NCBI GenBank assembly: GCA_029098505.1
Contig: JAQXOE010000002.1
Span: forward strand, 1 to 64,000
Source: Bacteroidales bacterium
GTDB lineage: Bacteria > Bacteroidota > Bacteroidia > Bacteroidales > UBA932
Direction of reading: 5' to 3'
DNA: 64,000 nucleotides
Both the position numbers and the translations under genes were made by a program. Shown piece after piece: positions 55,391 to 63,789 of this stretch (position 1 is the first letter of the stretch; the number at the start of each line of letters is the position of its first letter). Under the pieces are notes generated by a model. That model was given only the letters and a program-made list of their open reading frames with translations, ran no database searches and was not told the origin of the DNA.

Positions 55391-58074
55391 TACTTATTAT
55401 TCCTCAGAGCATTGAGCTGATTCTCATAACTTTCGATTCGAGAAAGGGCATCAGCCTCCTTCTTGCGTTCTACAGCTATCACCTTCTCCGGAGCATGCGC
55501 CACGAAGGACTCGTTCGAGAGCTTCTTTCTCACTCCTTCGAGGAATTTTCTCTGATGGTCAAGCTCTGCCTGCAGTTTGGCTATCTCCTCTTCGACATTC
55601 ACCAGACCGGTAAGAGGCACGAACATCTCGACTGTTCCCACAATGAACGAAGCACCCGCAACATCACCGAAATCCTCGACGAATTCAATTGATGAAGTAT
55701 TGGCAAGCTTCTCTACGACAGGCATCAGTTCCTTAGGGAAGGCACCCTTGACGCGGAGGTCGAGAGCCTCCTTCGGTGAAAGGTTCTTCTGCTGGCGTAT
55801 GCCTCTGATATTGTTGACCGCTCCCTGGGCAATTTCAAAATCCTTGAGCAGATCTGTCGATGCGAGTTTTCCTGAAGGAGTGCTCTGGAACATAATGGTT
55901 TCTCCATCCTTACGCTCCTCAAGATTATGCCAGAGTTCCTCTGTGATAAACGGCATAAAAGGATGAAGGAGACGAAGAAGACTGTCGAAGAACCTTACGG
56001 TAGCCGCAAAGGTAGCCTTGTCAATACCGGCGCCATACGCAGGCTTCACGATTTCCAGATACCAAGAGCAGAAATCATCCCAGAAAAGCTTGTATACGGA
56101 CATCAGGGCCTCTGAAATCCTGAACTTTCCGAAAGCGTCATTTATCTCGGCAGACACGGAAGCGAGTCTGTCAGAGAACCATCTCACAGCCTGTTTCGAA
56201 GCTTCAGGCTGAACTACTGAATCATCAGTACTCCAACCAGTTACAAGTCTGAATGCGTTCCAAATCTTATTGCAGAAATTGCGTCCCTGCTCGCAGAGCG
56301 AGTCATCGAAAAGAATATCGTTTCCAGCAGGAGCAGAGAGCATAATGCCCATACGGACACCGTCGGCGCCATATCTGGCGATAAGGTCGAGAGGGTCAGG
56401 CGAATTACCAAGGGACTTGGACATCTTCCTGCCGAGCTTGTCTCGCACGATACCCGTGAAGTAAACGTGCTTGAAAGGCATTGTGCCCTTGTACTCATAT
56501 CCCGCCATAATCATTCTGGCCACCCAGAAGAAGATGATATCCGGAGCGGTTACGAGGTCGGAAGTAGGATAATAGTAGTTGATTTCCTTGTTGTCAGGAT
56601 TCTCAATACCGTCAAACAGGGAAATCGGCCAGAGCCAGCTTGAGAACCAGGTATCCAGAGCGCCTTCATCCTGAATAAGGTCATCGATTCCGATATTCTC
56701 ATATCCCTCAATCCGGCGAGCCTTCTCCAGCGCCTCTTCAGCGGTAGGAGCAACCACGTACTTGCGGTTCTCATCCTTTACGCCCTCCTGACCCGGAAGG
56801 AAGTATGCCGGAATCCTGTGTCCCCACCAGAGCTGACGAGAAATGCACCAGTCCTTGACGTTTGTGAGCCAATTGTTATAGGTATTCCTGTACTTCGGAG
56901 GGAAGAACTGTATCTCGTCATTCATTACCGGCGGCAATGCGATGTCAGCAAAGTGCTGCATCCTGATGAACCACTGCAGCGAAAGCCTCGGCTCAATAGG
57001 AACGTTGGTGCGCTCTGAATATCCCACCTTATTGTCATAATCCTCCACCTTCTCGACCAGGCCCGCAGCCTCGAGATCCGCGGCAATCTTCCTGCGGCAG
57101 TCAAAGCGGTCCATACCCTGGTAAGGACGGCAGTTCTCCTGAATCTTCTCCTCGAGACAGGTAATGTCCACGTGAGCGTCAGGAGTGAAGATGTCGTATG
57201 CAGGAAGATTGTGGGTCTGTCCGAGCATATAGTCATTTGCATCGTGCGCTGGAGTCACCTTGAGGCAACCGGTACCGAAGCCAATCTCCACGTACCTGTC
57301 CTCGATGACAGGAATCTCACGACCAACTATCGGTACGATAAGATGCTTGCCCTTGAGCCACTGGTTCTTCTCCTCCTTTGGATTGATGCAGACTGCGACG
57401 TCACCGAAAATGGTCTCAGGACGGGTCGTAGCCACTACGGCATACTTGCCCGGCTCTTCAGCCACCATATATTTAAGGTAATAGAACTTGCTGTGTTCAT
57501 CGTGATAGATGACCTCCTCGTCCGAAAGCGCAGTCTGACGCTCAGGATCCCAGTTGACCATACGCAAGCCTCTGTATATCAAGCCCTTGTCATACAGATC
57601 GCAAAAAACTTTGATAACAGCCTTGCTGCGGGTCTCATCCATTGTGAACGAGGTTCTGTCCCAATCGCAGGAACATCCGAGCTTTCTTAGCTGCTTGAGA
57701 ATGATACCACCGTGCTCGTCAGTCCAAGCCCAAGCATGCTTGAGGAACTCCTCACGGCTCAAGTCACTTTTCTTTATGCCCTGTTCTGCCAGTCTCTTGA
57801 TGACCTTGGCTTCAGTGGCAATCGACGCATGGTCGGTACCCGGTACCCAGCACGCGTTCTTTCCCTCCATTCTGGCGCGGCGCACCAGAATATCCTGGAT
57901 GGTCTCATTGAGCACGTGGCCCATATGAAGCACACCGGTAACATTCGGTGGTGGAATTACAATAGTATAGGGTTCCCTTTCATCCGGTTCAGAATGAAAG
58001 AACTTATTATCCTGCCAATAGGCATACCATTTATCCTCTACTTCAGAAGGATTGTATTTAGCCGACAATTCCAT
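55390..58074 (-). CDS. valS: Valine--tRNA ligase
   Basis: ValRS charges tRNA-Val and edits mischarged threonine. The tracked start (58104) is a TTG; the ATG at 58074 ([20 protein letters not shown]) is the proper start, giving 894 aa. The class I motifs are [21 protein letters not shown] (HIGH-type GHVLN) and [12 protein letters not shown] (KMSKS). The editing domain ([33 protein letters not shown]), anticodon-binding domain and C-terminal coiled coil ([26 protein letters not shown]) are all present. A TATCTTTG -7 box lies about 36 nt upstream. It heads the run into tatA. Confidence 0.98.
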   Translation of the reverse strand: MELSAKYNPSEVEDKWYAYWQDNKFFHSEPDEREPYTIVIPPPNVTGVLHMGHVLNETIQDILVRRARMEGKNACWVPGTDHASIATEAKVIKRLAEQGIKKSDLSREEFLKHAWAWTDEHGGIILKQLRKLGCSCDWDRTSFTMDETRSKAVIKVFCDLYDKGLIYRGLRMVNWDPERQTALSDEEVIYHDEHSKFYYLKYMVAEEPGKYAVVATTRPETIFGDVAVCINPKEEKNQWLKGKHLIVPIVGREIPVIEDRYVEIGFGTGCLKVTPAHDANDYMLGQTHNLPAYDIFTPDAHVDITCLEEKIQENCRPYQGMDRFDCRRKIAADLEAAGLVEKVEDYDNKVGYSERTNVPIEPRLSLQWFIRMQHFADIALPPVMNDEIQFFPPKYRNTYNNWLTNVKDWCISRQLWWGHRIPAYFLPGQEGVKDENRKYVVAPTAEEALEKARRIEGYENIGIDDLIQDEGALDTWFSSWLWPISLFDGIENPDNKEINYYYPTSDLVTAPDIIFFWVARMIMAGYEYKGTMPFKHVYFTGIVRDKLGRKMSKSLGNSPDPLDLIARYGADGVRMGIMLSAPAGNDILFDDSLCEQGRNFCNKIWNAFRLVTGWSTDDSVVQPEASKQAVRWFSDRLASVSAEINDAFGKFRISEALMSVYKLFWDDFCSWYLEIVKPAYGAGIDKATFAATVRFFDSLLRLLHPFMPFITEELWHNLEERKDGETIMFQSTPSGKLASTDLLKDFEIAQGAVNNIRGIRQQKNLSPKEALDLRVKGAFPKELMPVVEKLANTSSIEFVEDFGDVAGASFIVGTVEMFVPLTGLVNVEEEIAKLQAELDHQRKFLEGVRKKLSNESFVAHAPEKVIAVERKKEADALSRIESYENQLNALRNNK

Positions 58075-58109
58075 TATATATTGATTAATTATATTTTCGC
58101 ACAATCGTA

Positions 58110-58138
58110 CAAAGATAGGATTTTTTAAGTTATTTTTG
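58110..58138. promoter_or_regulatory. Divergent -7 elements for valS (-) and the DUF3467 gene (+)
   Basis: TATCTTTG on the minus strand (complement of 58110-58117) points to valS, and TATTTTTG on the plus strand (58131-58138) points to the DUF3467 gene, with a start about 14 nt before its ATG. Both match TAnnTTTG; TTTG boxes at 19 nt were not found. Confidence 0.5.
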
Positions 58139-58158
58139 TAGAAATAATAAATACAATT

Positions 58159-58485
58159 ATGGATAATAAAGAACCTAAGCAGCTCAGCATAGAACTGAAG
58201 CCGGAAACCGCTACAGGAAAGTATTCAAATCTCGCCATCATTTCACATTCCCACTCGGAATTCGTACTTGATTTTGCAGCGATGCTGCCAGGTCTCCAGA
58301 AGCCGGAAATCATAAGCAGAATCGTAATGAATCCTGAACACGCCAAAAGGCTTCTGAGCGCTCTGATTGACAATGTGAACAAGTATGAGAATCAGTTCGG
58401 GCCGATATCCACAGCTGAGCCTCAGCAGCCTAAAGGCACAATCAACCTCAACGACCTGATGAATAACGGAGGCACCAGATCTTAA
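58159..58485 (+). CDS. DUF3467 domain-containing protein
   Basis: A 108-aa protein with the DUF3467 pattern: [35 protein letters not shown], then [29 protein letters not shown]. No catalytic motif or signal is visible. It is probably a small cytoplasmic protein of unknown function. The stop overlaps the KdsC start by one base (TAATG), so it may be co-translated with lipopolysaccharide Kdo synthesis, but a direct functional link is not shown. Confidence 0.88.
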   Translation: MDNKEPKQLSIELKPETATGKYSNLAIISHSHSEFVLDFAAMLPGLQKPEIISRIVMNPEHAKRLLSALIDNVNKYENQFGPISTAEPQQPKGTINLNDLMNNGGTRS

Positions 58486-59018
58486 TGATGGACTTAGACA
58501 AACTCAAGAAAATCAAGGCAATAGCCTTCGATATAGATGGCGTAATGACTGATGGAGGCATACTTGCCACTTCTGACGGCGACCTTCTGAGGATTTTCGA
58601 TGCCAAGGACTCTTTTGGAGTAAGGATGGCGAAACTCAACGGTCTTATTACCTGTGTCATCACGGGTGGAGCCTCGGACAGCATCAAGAAGAGATTCGAA
58701 TATTGTGGTGTGGACGAAGAGGATGTTTACCTTCACTCCAGAATCAAAATGGAGGAATTCGACGATTTCTGTTCAAGACACTCGCTCTCATACGACGAAG
58801 TAATGTATTTCGGTGACGATTTGCCTGACATCGACGTATTGAAAGCCTGCGGAATAGGAGTCGCTCCTGCAGATGCAGTAGCCGAGGTAAAGGAAGCGGC
58901 AGACTATGTTTCACCTTTCAACGGCGGGCACGGCTGTGTTAGAAATGCGATTGAAGCTGTAATGAAGGCACAGGGCATCTGGAAACTTGATAATGCTCTT
59001 TACAAAAAACTCTTCTGA
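58485..59018 (+). CDS. kdsC: 3-deoxy-D-manno-octulosonate 8-phosphate phosphatase (KdsC, HAD)
   Basis: KdsC removes the phosphate from Kdo 8-phosphate, an early step in the lipid A inner core. The 177-aa class C0 HAD has the nucleophile/acid pair in IAFDIDGVMTDGG, the motif II Thr in CVITGGASDSIKKRFEYCGV, and VMYFGDDLPDIDVLKACGIGVAPADAVAEVKEAADYVSPFNGGHGCVRNAIEAV, with GGHGCVR near the C-terminus typical of KdsC. Two Met codons (58485, 58488) are possible. It fits with LptD at the other end of the window. It is 2 bp before maf. Confidence 0.92.
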   Translation: MMDLDKLKKIKAIAFDIDGVMTDGGILATSDGDLLRIFDAKDSFGVRMAKLNGLITCVITGGASDSIKKRFEYCGVDEEDVYLHSRIKMEEFDDFCSRHSLSYDEVMYFGDDLPDIDVLKACGIGVAPADAVAEVKEAADYVSPFNGGHGCVRNAIEAVMKAQGIWKLDNALYKKLF

Positions 59019-59020
59019 AG

Positions 59021-59635
59021 ATGGATTTGAAAGGCAAGAGGATCATTTTAGCTAGCGGCTCTCCAAGAAGGCGAGAGTTACTTGCCGGCTTAGATATTGA
59101 TTTCGAGATTGATACACGTAATAATTTCGAGGAAAAGTATAACCCTGGAACGCCTCATTCCCAGGTTCCCGCCCTTATGTCCGAAGGCAAATCAAAGGGC
59201 TTCCACAGGGATCTGGAGGAAGATGAGATACTGATTACATCCGACACTATGGTTCTTTGCCTGTCAGAAGGGGATGGCAGTATGGAACAGTCTCCTATAC
59301 TCGGCAAGCCCCACGGTCACGAAGATGCGGAGAGAATGCTGCGCCTGCTTTCAGGCAGAAACCACGAGGTCATTACATCTGTCACTATAAGGGACAAGCA
59401 CAGAATGCTGACCGAATCAGACAGCACCATCGTCAGCTTCAAAGAACTCAGCGACGAAGAAATAGATTACTACATTGAGCATTTCAAACCATATGATAAG
59501 GCAGGTGCATACGGCATCCAGGAATGGATAGGCTACATAGGCATTACCGGCATCAAAGGGTCCTACTTCAACGTAATGGGCTTCCCTACCCACCTTGTTT
59601 ACAGAATGCTCCAGGAATTCATTAAAAATTTATGA
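59021..59635 (+). CDS. maf: Maf family nucleotide pyrophosphatase
   Basis: Maf proteins hydrolyse non-canonical or UTP/TTP nucleotides to their monophosphates and have been linked to division control. The 204-aa protein has the start motif LASGSPRRRELLAGLDIDFEI, ITSDTMVLCL with the catalytic Asp, LGKPHGHEDAERMLRLLSGRNHEVITSV, and YDKAGAYGIQEW. All are conserved. Its stop overlaps the next start (ATGA). It lies in the same run as kdsC. Confidence 0.95.
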   Translation: MDLKGKRIILASGSPRRRELLAGLDIDFEIDTRNNFEEKYNPGTPHSQVPALMSEGKSKGFHRDLEEDEILITSDTMVLCLSEGDGSMEQSPILGKPHGHEDAERMLRLLSGRNHEVITSVTIRDKHRMLTESDSTIVSFKELSDEEIDYYIEHFKPYDKAGAYGIQEWIGYIGITGIKGSYFNVMGFPTHLVYRMLQEFIKNL

Positions 59636-60945
59636 AACGTATATTAACACTGCTATTCCTGCTAATCTCCATACTTGGCGTTCAGGCCCAGACCAGGATT
59701 GAGATCAGTTGCGACGAAGGCATAGACCTTATGTCTATAGTCTGGCGCTTGGCAGGCGCCAGGGAATACAACAATTGTCAAATATCGGGACTTAACGAAA
59801 GCGTTGACGCCCATTTCGAGGCATACGTCACCCATCCGGCAGTCCTCTTGGCAAAAGAGTATCATAAAAAAGGTGTTGGATATGATGCAGTCGCCAGCTA
59901 CGGCTCGCTGCTTGAGATAAACTCCGAGGGCTTGCCTGAATTCGACAAAGAGCTTGAATGCAAGCTTGACAACAGATGGTCGAGAGTCAGACGGAAGAAG
60001 ATGCTCAAGGCGCTGGAGGGCTTCTGTGCCGAAACCGCTTTCCACGAATGGTATGTTTCGACCGAAGACATCAGGCTGGAAGCAATGAGGACTTACATCA
60101 AATTAGGTGATGCCATTGACACTGAATGGTATACAAAATGGTTCAACCATTCGGACAGCCCTTCATTCAGAATCATAGCCTGCCCTTTGGCCGGACAGAA
60201 CAATTACGGACTCAGCGTAAATAAAAGAAAGGGCGGAGTAGTTCTGTGCCCCGTTTTAGGAAGTCCGTCCCTGGACATATTGATTCACGAATTCTGTCAT
60301 CCTTATTGCAATCCTCTGATTGACAGAATCTTCAATGATATTGCCTCAAGCGCAGAAGCATATTTCAAGGCTAATGCAAGCATACTCAAGCAACAAGCTT
60401 ACAATAATGCCAGAATAATGATGTATGAAACTTTGGTAAGAGCCTCAGTCATAGAATACATTTCCGTCCATTACCCTCAAGTCGACATCAGCGAGTTGAT
60501 TGATGAGGAAACGGACAAGGGTTTTATGCTAGTAGGGAGACTTGTAGCTGTTCTGAATGAAGCCTGGACAGAAAAGGACCTGATATCAGCCGTCAACAGC
60601 TATCCGCTCAAGAGTTATCTTGCCGACAAAGAAGCTGCTGACAGGCTCAAAGTACAGTACACTTGCAACTTAAGCTCCGGAGCCGATGACATTCCTGCCG
60701 GGGAATTCACTTTCACAATGATTTTCGACAGGCCGATGAGCGAATCAGCTTCGATCAAAATGTCGGATCTTGAATTTCCGGAGCATGCAGGAGTCGAGTG
60801 GAGCGAAGACCATAGAAAATTTTCCATCCATTTTATACTGGAGTCAGGCACGGAGTACGGGTTCATCATCCAGGGCAATGGTTTCATCGCCCAGGACGGA
60901 ACAAAGTCTGTCGATTCAGAAATCAGATTCAAGACTGCCAAATAG
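59632..60945 (+). CDS. Exported DUF4932-like metallopeptidase-type protein with Ig-like C-terminus
   Basis: A 437-aa exported protein with a signal peptide (MKRILTLLFLLISILGVQAQ). The main body resembles DUF4932, with the zincin-type pair HEFCH at 219-223, in ILIHEFCHPYCNPLID. Whether it binds metal and has protease activity is not known. The C-terminal about 90 residues (FTMIFDRPMSESASIKMSDL...YGFIIQGNGFIAQDG) look like a Big_5/SbsA Ig-like domain, echoing the domain in the lipoprotein at 19902-21749. It overlaps maf by 4 nt and ends the DUF3467-kdsC-maf run. Confidence 0.75.
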   Translation: MKRILTLLFLLISILGVQAQTRIEISCDEGIDLMSIVWRLAGAREYNNCQISGLNESVDAHFEAYVTHPAVLLAKEYHKKGVGYDAVASYGSLLEINSEGLPEFDKELECKLDNRWSRVRRKKMLKALEGFCAETAFHEWYVSTEDIRLEAMRTYIKLGDAIDTEWYTKWFNHSDSPSFRIIACPLAGQNNYGLSVNKRKGGVVLCPVLGSPSLDILIHEFCHPYCNPLIDRIFNDIASSAEAYFKANASILKQQAYNNARIMMYETLVRASVIEYISVHYPQVDISELIDEETDKGFMLVGRLVAVLNEAWTEKDLISAVNSYPLKSYLADKEAADRLKVQYTCNLSSGADDIPAGEFTFTMIFDRPMSESASIKMSDLEFPEHAGVEWSEDHRKFSIHFILESGTEYGFIIQGNGFIAQDGTKSVDSEIRFKTAK

Positions 60946-60957
60946 GGCAATTGCGCC

Positions 60958-61021
60958 GCGTCGACAACTCTTCTTTGTACCTGCCTTAGTGCAGGTACAA
61001 AAAAAAATGAGTCGTCGACGC
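60958..61021. repeat. Long imperfect hairpin after the DUF4932-like gene
   Basis: Outer arms GCGTCGACAACTC (60958-60970) and GAGTCGTCGACGC (61009-61021), 12 of 13 complementary, enclose a perfect 11-bp stem TTTGTACCTGC/GCAGGTACAAA (60974-60984/60991-61001). On the plus strand no T tract follows. The right outer arm is shared with the terminator of the predicted minus-strand RNA, so the two folds compete. Confidence 0.75.
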
Positions 61022-61040
61022 TCACGCGTGGACCACTCAT
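60999..61040 (-). terminator. Intrinsic terminator of the predicted small RNA
   Basis: On the minus strand: stem arms (complement of 61026-61040 and of 61007-61021) pair at 13 of 15 positions with a GTGA loop, then nine T residues (complement of 60999-61007). It points leftward, into the end of the DUF4932-like gene, and has no upstream protein gene to serve. Confidence 0.75.
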
Positions 61041-61122
61041 ACTAACCACATAATTAATAACACTAAAACTAATAACCAATAGGCTGAGTCAAACTGAACG
61101 GTTTGAATTAGAACCTCAACCC
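61000..61122 (-). ncRNA. Predicted small RNA, about 120 nt
   Basis: An exact promoter TTTG-N19-TACCTTTG (complement of 61128-61158) predicts a start near 61122, and the hairpin/T9 terminator ends near 61000. Between them is no reading frame worth translating; the only ATG-started frames are a few codons or run into the antisense of the upstream gene. The RNA would have a 5' part with short stems and a terminal hairpin. I do not recognise its sequence as 6S, tmRNA, RNase P or SRP RNA. It could be a trans-acting RNA or an antisense regulator of the 3' end of the kdsC-maf transcript. Confidence 0.6.
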
Positions 61123-61127
61123 GGATA

Positions 61128-61158
61128 CAAAGGTACTGCTTTTTTTCTTATCTGCAAA
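61128..61158 (-). promoter_or_regulatory. Promoter of the predicted small RNA, exact TTTG-N19-TAnnTTTG
   Basis: Minus strand: TTTG (complement of 61155-61158), exactly 19 nt, TACCTTTG (complement of 61128-61135). The same full match and spacing are seen at lptD and pfp. No protein-coding start lies downstream of it. Confidence 0.75.
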
Positions 61159-61206
61159 CTTTTTTGAAAAAATTTTTGAAAAAATTTTAATTATTATGTT
61201 TTTAGA

Positions 61207-61237
61207 TTGATTTTCAACGATTTAAACCGTAAGTTTG
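61207..61237 (+). promoter_or_regulatory. Predicted promoter of the RluA-family gene
   Basis: TTG (61207-61209), 20 nt, TAAGTTTG (61230-61237). The start near 61244 would give a leader of about 88 nt before the ATG at 61332. Confidence 0.5.
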
Positions 61238-61331
61238 TCCTGAAAAGGCAAATAATTCAAAAATATAAATCACTGGAATTCACACCCCTAATCATTATTA
61301 AAACATTTTAGATAAACTAAAACAAGCCTCA

Positions 61332-62732
61332 ATGCTTACAGATTATAAGCAAATACATAAAATTCCTAATAGGTTCACATTCCCTTTCTGCTATGTACCC
61401 CTTCCGGAGATTGAAAGGGCGTCCCAGGAGCTGATTGACAGGATAAATACTTCAGCAGATTTGAAAAGTCTTTTTTCCGAAGGCAAAATGATGGGGGTTC
61501 TGATGGTTGAGGAAAAGAGTAAGGCCGGGATATCATTTCTATATGCTTTTTCAGGCAGTGTTGGAGGGAAAAGCAGGATAGACGGATTCGTTCCACCTAT
61601 CTTCGATCTTCTTGAGCCACAAGGATACTATAAACACGAGGAGGCGGAGATTTCCGCATTGAATGCTGAAATCAAAAATCTGGAGGAAAAAGGCGGTGAT
61701 ATTCACGAGGAGATTGCCGCGCTTAAGGCAGAAAGAAAAAGGAAGTCAATTTGCCTGCAAGAATGGATTTTCAAACAATACATAGTTCATAATGCTCAAG
61801 GAGAGAGCAGCAGCATTTGGGCTATTTTTCAGGAACGGGGTTTGATACCTCCAGGAGGAACCGGAGACTGTGCCGCCCCTAAACTTCTTGAGTACGCTTA
61901 CACACACGGAATGAAGCCGCTGGCAATGGGAGAATTCTGGTATGGAGCCTCCCCGTATAAGGAAATAAGGCATCAAGGCAGTTTCTACCCGTCCTGTATG
62001 GGCAAGTGCGGTCCCCTGCTGTCCTTTATGACTCAAGGCTTGGAGATGGAGGCAAATCCCCTCGATGAAGACCAGGATACTGAAGCCGACTATACTATAT
62101 TGTATAAGGATAGCAGCATAATCGTCGTCAGCAAGCCATCAGGAATGCTGGCAGTTCCCGGCAAAAGTTTGAAAGTTTCCCTGCTCGAAAGACTCAGGAA
62201 AGATCTCGACGATAAGGGAATTGAATCCTGCCATCGGCTTGATATGGATACATCTGGCGTAATGGTCTTCGCCCGCAATCCGGCCGCCAAGGCTGAAATA
62301 AGCAGACAATTCGAGCAGAGGGAAACGTCCAAGACGTATATTGCCAGGCTATCAGCTGCACCAGGGCTTGCATTGCCCCCGGAAAGAGGGCGCATCATAC
62401 TTCCAATTGCCGCGGACTATTACGACAGGCCGAGACAGATGGTGGATTTCGAGAATGGAAAGCAGGCAGTCAGTGATTATGAAGTGCTTTCGGTCAATGA
62501 CGACGGCAGCATTGACATACGTTTCACTCCCCTAACGGGGCGCACACACCAGCTTAGGGTGCACTCCGCTCATCCTCAGGGGCTGGGAAGACCGATAGTC
62601 GGAGACCGACTGTATGGGAGCAGCGGCGGAGAGAGGCTGCATTTGCACGCGGAGTCATTGACTTTCACCCATCCTGAAAACGGAAAAAGGCTCACATTCC
62701 GAGCAGAAGCAGATTTTCTTTTTGGAAAATAG
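61332..62732 (+). CDS. RluA family pseudouridine synthase with long N-terminal extension
   Basis: The C-terminal about 210 residues are an RluA-type pseudouridine synthase, with catalytic Asp304 in HRLDMDTSGVMVFARN and family motifs IIVVSKPSGMLAVPG, RETSKTYIARL and FTPLTGRTHQLRVHSAHPQGLGRPIVGDRLYG. Residues 1-250 are an extension containing a coiled coil (about 103-140) and a conserved-looking block with Cys (GGTGDCAAPKLLEYAYTHG ... FYPSCMGKCGPLLSFM). The extension is known in Bacteroidota relatives; its role is unknown. The RNA target is unknown. An upstream leader of about 88 nt is predicted. Confidence 0.88.
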   Translation: MLTDYKQIHKIPNRFTFPFCYVPLPEIERASQELIDRINTSADLKSLFSEGKMMGVLMVEEKSKAGISFLYAFSGSVGGKSRIDGFVPPIFDLLEPQGYYKHEEAEISALNAEIKNLEEKGGDIHEEIAALKAERKRKSICLQEWIFKQYIVHNAQGESSSIWAIFQERGLIPPGGTGDCAAPKLLEYAYTHGMKPLAMGEFWYGASPYKEIRHQGSFYPSCMGKCGPLLSFMTQGLEMEANPLDEDQDTEADYTILYKDSSIIVVSKPSGMLAVPGKSLKVSLLERLRKDLDDKGIESCHRLDMDTSGVMVFARNPAAKAEISRQFEQRETSKTYIARLSAAPGLALPPERGRIILPIAADYYDRPRQMVDFENGKQAVSDYEVLSVNDDGSIDIRFTPLTGRTHQLRVHSAHPQGLGRPIVGDRLYGSSGGERLHLHAESLTFTHPENGKRLTFRAEADFLFGK

Positions 62733-62782
62733 GAAAAGTAAATCCATTTTTGCAGAATCAGAGAACTAATATCATATCAAGC

Positions 62783-63220
62783 ATGGCACACGTAATCAAT
62801 CTCCCTCTCGGAAGAGAATGGGATGTAGAAGAAGAAATCATCAACGAAGAAGGCGAAGAAGTCCTTTCCTATTATGCTTCCGCTGAAGCTTCCGCCAATC
62901 CTAAAATCAAAGATGCCAGTATCGAGCTTTATGTCGGCAATACTCCTGAGGATTCTGATGCAAAAATCGAATGCATTAATTCCTACATCGAAGCTATAGG
63001 GCTTGATGACGAGGAGGAAGATATCCCGGTAGAAAGCACACGTTTTCTCGGTGCCGAAGCCTGGTATTATGAAGCCCAGGATGAGAATGAATGTCCTGTC
63101 GTGCTCATCTGCGCCGAACCTATCCCCGGAACGCTTGTAATGGCCATTATCTCACACAGCGACGAGCAGAAACTCAACGAGCTCGTGGATTATGTCGACG
63201 AACATCTGAAGATTGATTGA
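62783..63220 (+). CDS. Acidic hypothetical protein
   Basis: I do not recognise this protein. The track opens at a TTG (62750); the ATG at 62783 (MAHVINLPLGREWDVEEEI) gives 145 aa. It is strongly acidic, with runs such as INEEGEEVLSYY and LDDEEEDIPVE, has no signal peptide or membrane segment, and predicted alternating strands and helices that suggest a small folded domain (PVVLICAEPIPGTLVMAIISHSDEQKLNELVDYVDEHL). A TTTG-N20-CATTTTTG promoter-like pair lies upstream; the CA deviates from the consensus TA. It converges on the thioesterase gene, 16 bp away. Confidence 0.65.
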   Translation: MAHVINLPLGREWDVEEEIINEEGEEVLSYYASAEASANPKIKDASIELYVGNTPEDSDAKIECINSYIEAIGLDDEEEDIPVESTRFLGAEAWYYEAQDENECPVVLICAEPIPGTLVMAIISHSDEQKLNELVDYVDEHLKID

Positions 63221-63236
63221 GAAGACAGTTAAAAGT

Positions 63237-63641
63237 CTATCCATCAATCTCTTCCTTAAGAATCCTGACGAAATCAGGCCAATGCTCTTCAAGAACCACA
63301 GGCTTGCCGTCCTTCAGGAAGCAGTGCATGGTGCGGCCCTTGCAGACTATGGCTTTCCCCACGCGCATAACATACTCGAAGCTCACCTTCAAGGCTGAGA
63401 TTTCGACAGCTTTCACCACAATCTCTATCTGGTCCATAAAGGTTGTGGTTTTCTTGTATTCACAGCTTACGGACATCACAGGAGACACTATCCCATCCTC
63501 TTCCATTTTGGCATAACCATAGCCGAGTTCCTCCATTCTGGCGACTCTGGCCTCTTCCATAAAACGGATATAATTCGAGTGATGTGTGACTCCCATACGG
63601 TCACATTCGTAATAGTTTACTTGATGTATGTATGTACTCAT
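63237..63641 (-). CDS. Acyl-CoA thioesterase, 4HBT (YbgC/FadM) family
   Basis: A hotdog-fold thioesterase of 134 aa. The tracked start (63728) lies inside promoter DNA; the ATG at 63641 (MSTYIHQVNYYECDRMGVTHHSNYIRF) matches the family start. The catalytic Asp lies in YYECDRMGVTHHSNY, followed by FMEEARVARMEELG. Length fits the family. Two TATTTTTG boxes (complement of 63664-63671 and 63674-63681) lie upstream. It likely hydrolyses short or medium acyl-CoA; the exact substrate is unknown. It is divergent from the pheA leader. Confidence 0.88.
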   Translation of the reverse strand: MSTYIHQVNYYECDRMGVTHHSNYIRFMEEARVARMEELGYGYAKMEEDGIVSPVMSVSCEYKKTTTFMDQIEIVVKAVEISALKVSFEYVMRVGKAIVCKGRTMHCFLKDGKPVVLEEHWPDFVRILKEEIDG

Positions 63642-63682
63642 TTCTTTCAGTTTCTTGTAAACACAAAAATAAACAAAAATAC

Positions 63683-63712
63683 TTGATTTATTAAATTCTT
63701 TAATTACCTTTG
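63683..63712 (+). promoter_or_regulatory. Promoter of the pheA leader transcript
   Basis: TTG (63683-63685), exactly 19 nt, TACCTTTG (63705-63712). The predicted start near 63719 is 2 nt before the ATG of the leader peptide, so the leader mRNA would be nearly leaderless. Confidence 0.7.
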
Positions 63713-63720
63713 TCCACGAT

Positions 63721-63777
63721 ATGTGCAACAGGTATTCATATAGCTTTTTCTTTTACTATTTTCAGAAAAGGAAATAG
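63721..63777 (+). CDS. pheA attenuator leader peptide, Phe/Tyr-rich
   Basis: ATG at 63721 opens an 18-codon frame: MCNRYSYSFFFYYFQKRK, stop TAG. Eight of 18 codons are Phe (4) or Tyr (4), with six in a row (FFFYYF). It lies just after the predicted transcription start and 34 nt before an intrinsic terminator, and pheA follows. This is the layout of an amino-acid attenuation leader (compare E. coli PheL, also Phe-rich). It is too short for the ORF track. Stalling at these codons under Phe/Tyr shortage would prevent terminator formation, as inferred from the enterobacterial model. Confidence 0.8.
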   Translation: MCNRYSYSFFFYYFQKRK

Positions 63778-63789
63778 CCGGATACAGTG

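Larger units (their letters stand above)
60946..61331. other. 386-bp gene-free region before the RluA gene
   Basis: No coding frame is credible. It holds the predicted small RNA (61000-61122, minus), a promoter for it (61128-61158), a long imperfect hairpin (60958-61021), an AT-rich stretch with two copies of TTTTTGAAAAAA and a promoter for rluA (61207-61237). A near-inverted repeat pair (61090-61109 with 61219-61237) spans the promoters. Confidence 0.7.

Noticed and set aside
60974-61001. 11-bp hairpin with A/T run as a plus-strand terminator for the kdsC-maf run
   Set aside because: The homopolymer after the stem is A on the plus strand, which does not support intrinsic termination in that direction.
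60615-61079. 154-aa minus-strand ORF at the end of the DUF4932-like gene
   Set aside because: It is mostly antisense to a coding gene and crosses the terminator of the predicted small RNA.
63664-63681. Tandem CAAAAATA repeats upstream of the thioesterase
   Set aside because: They read as two possible TATTTTTG -7 boxes on the minus strand and need no further explanation.
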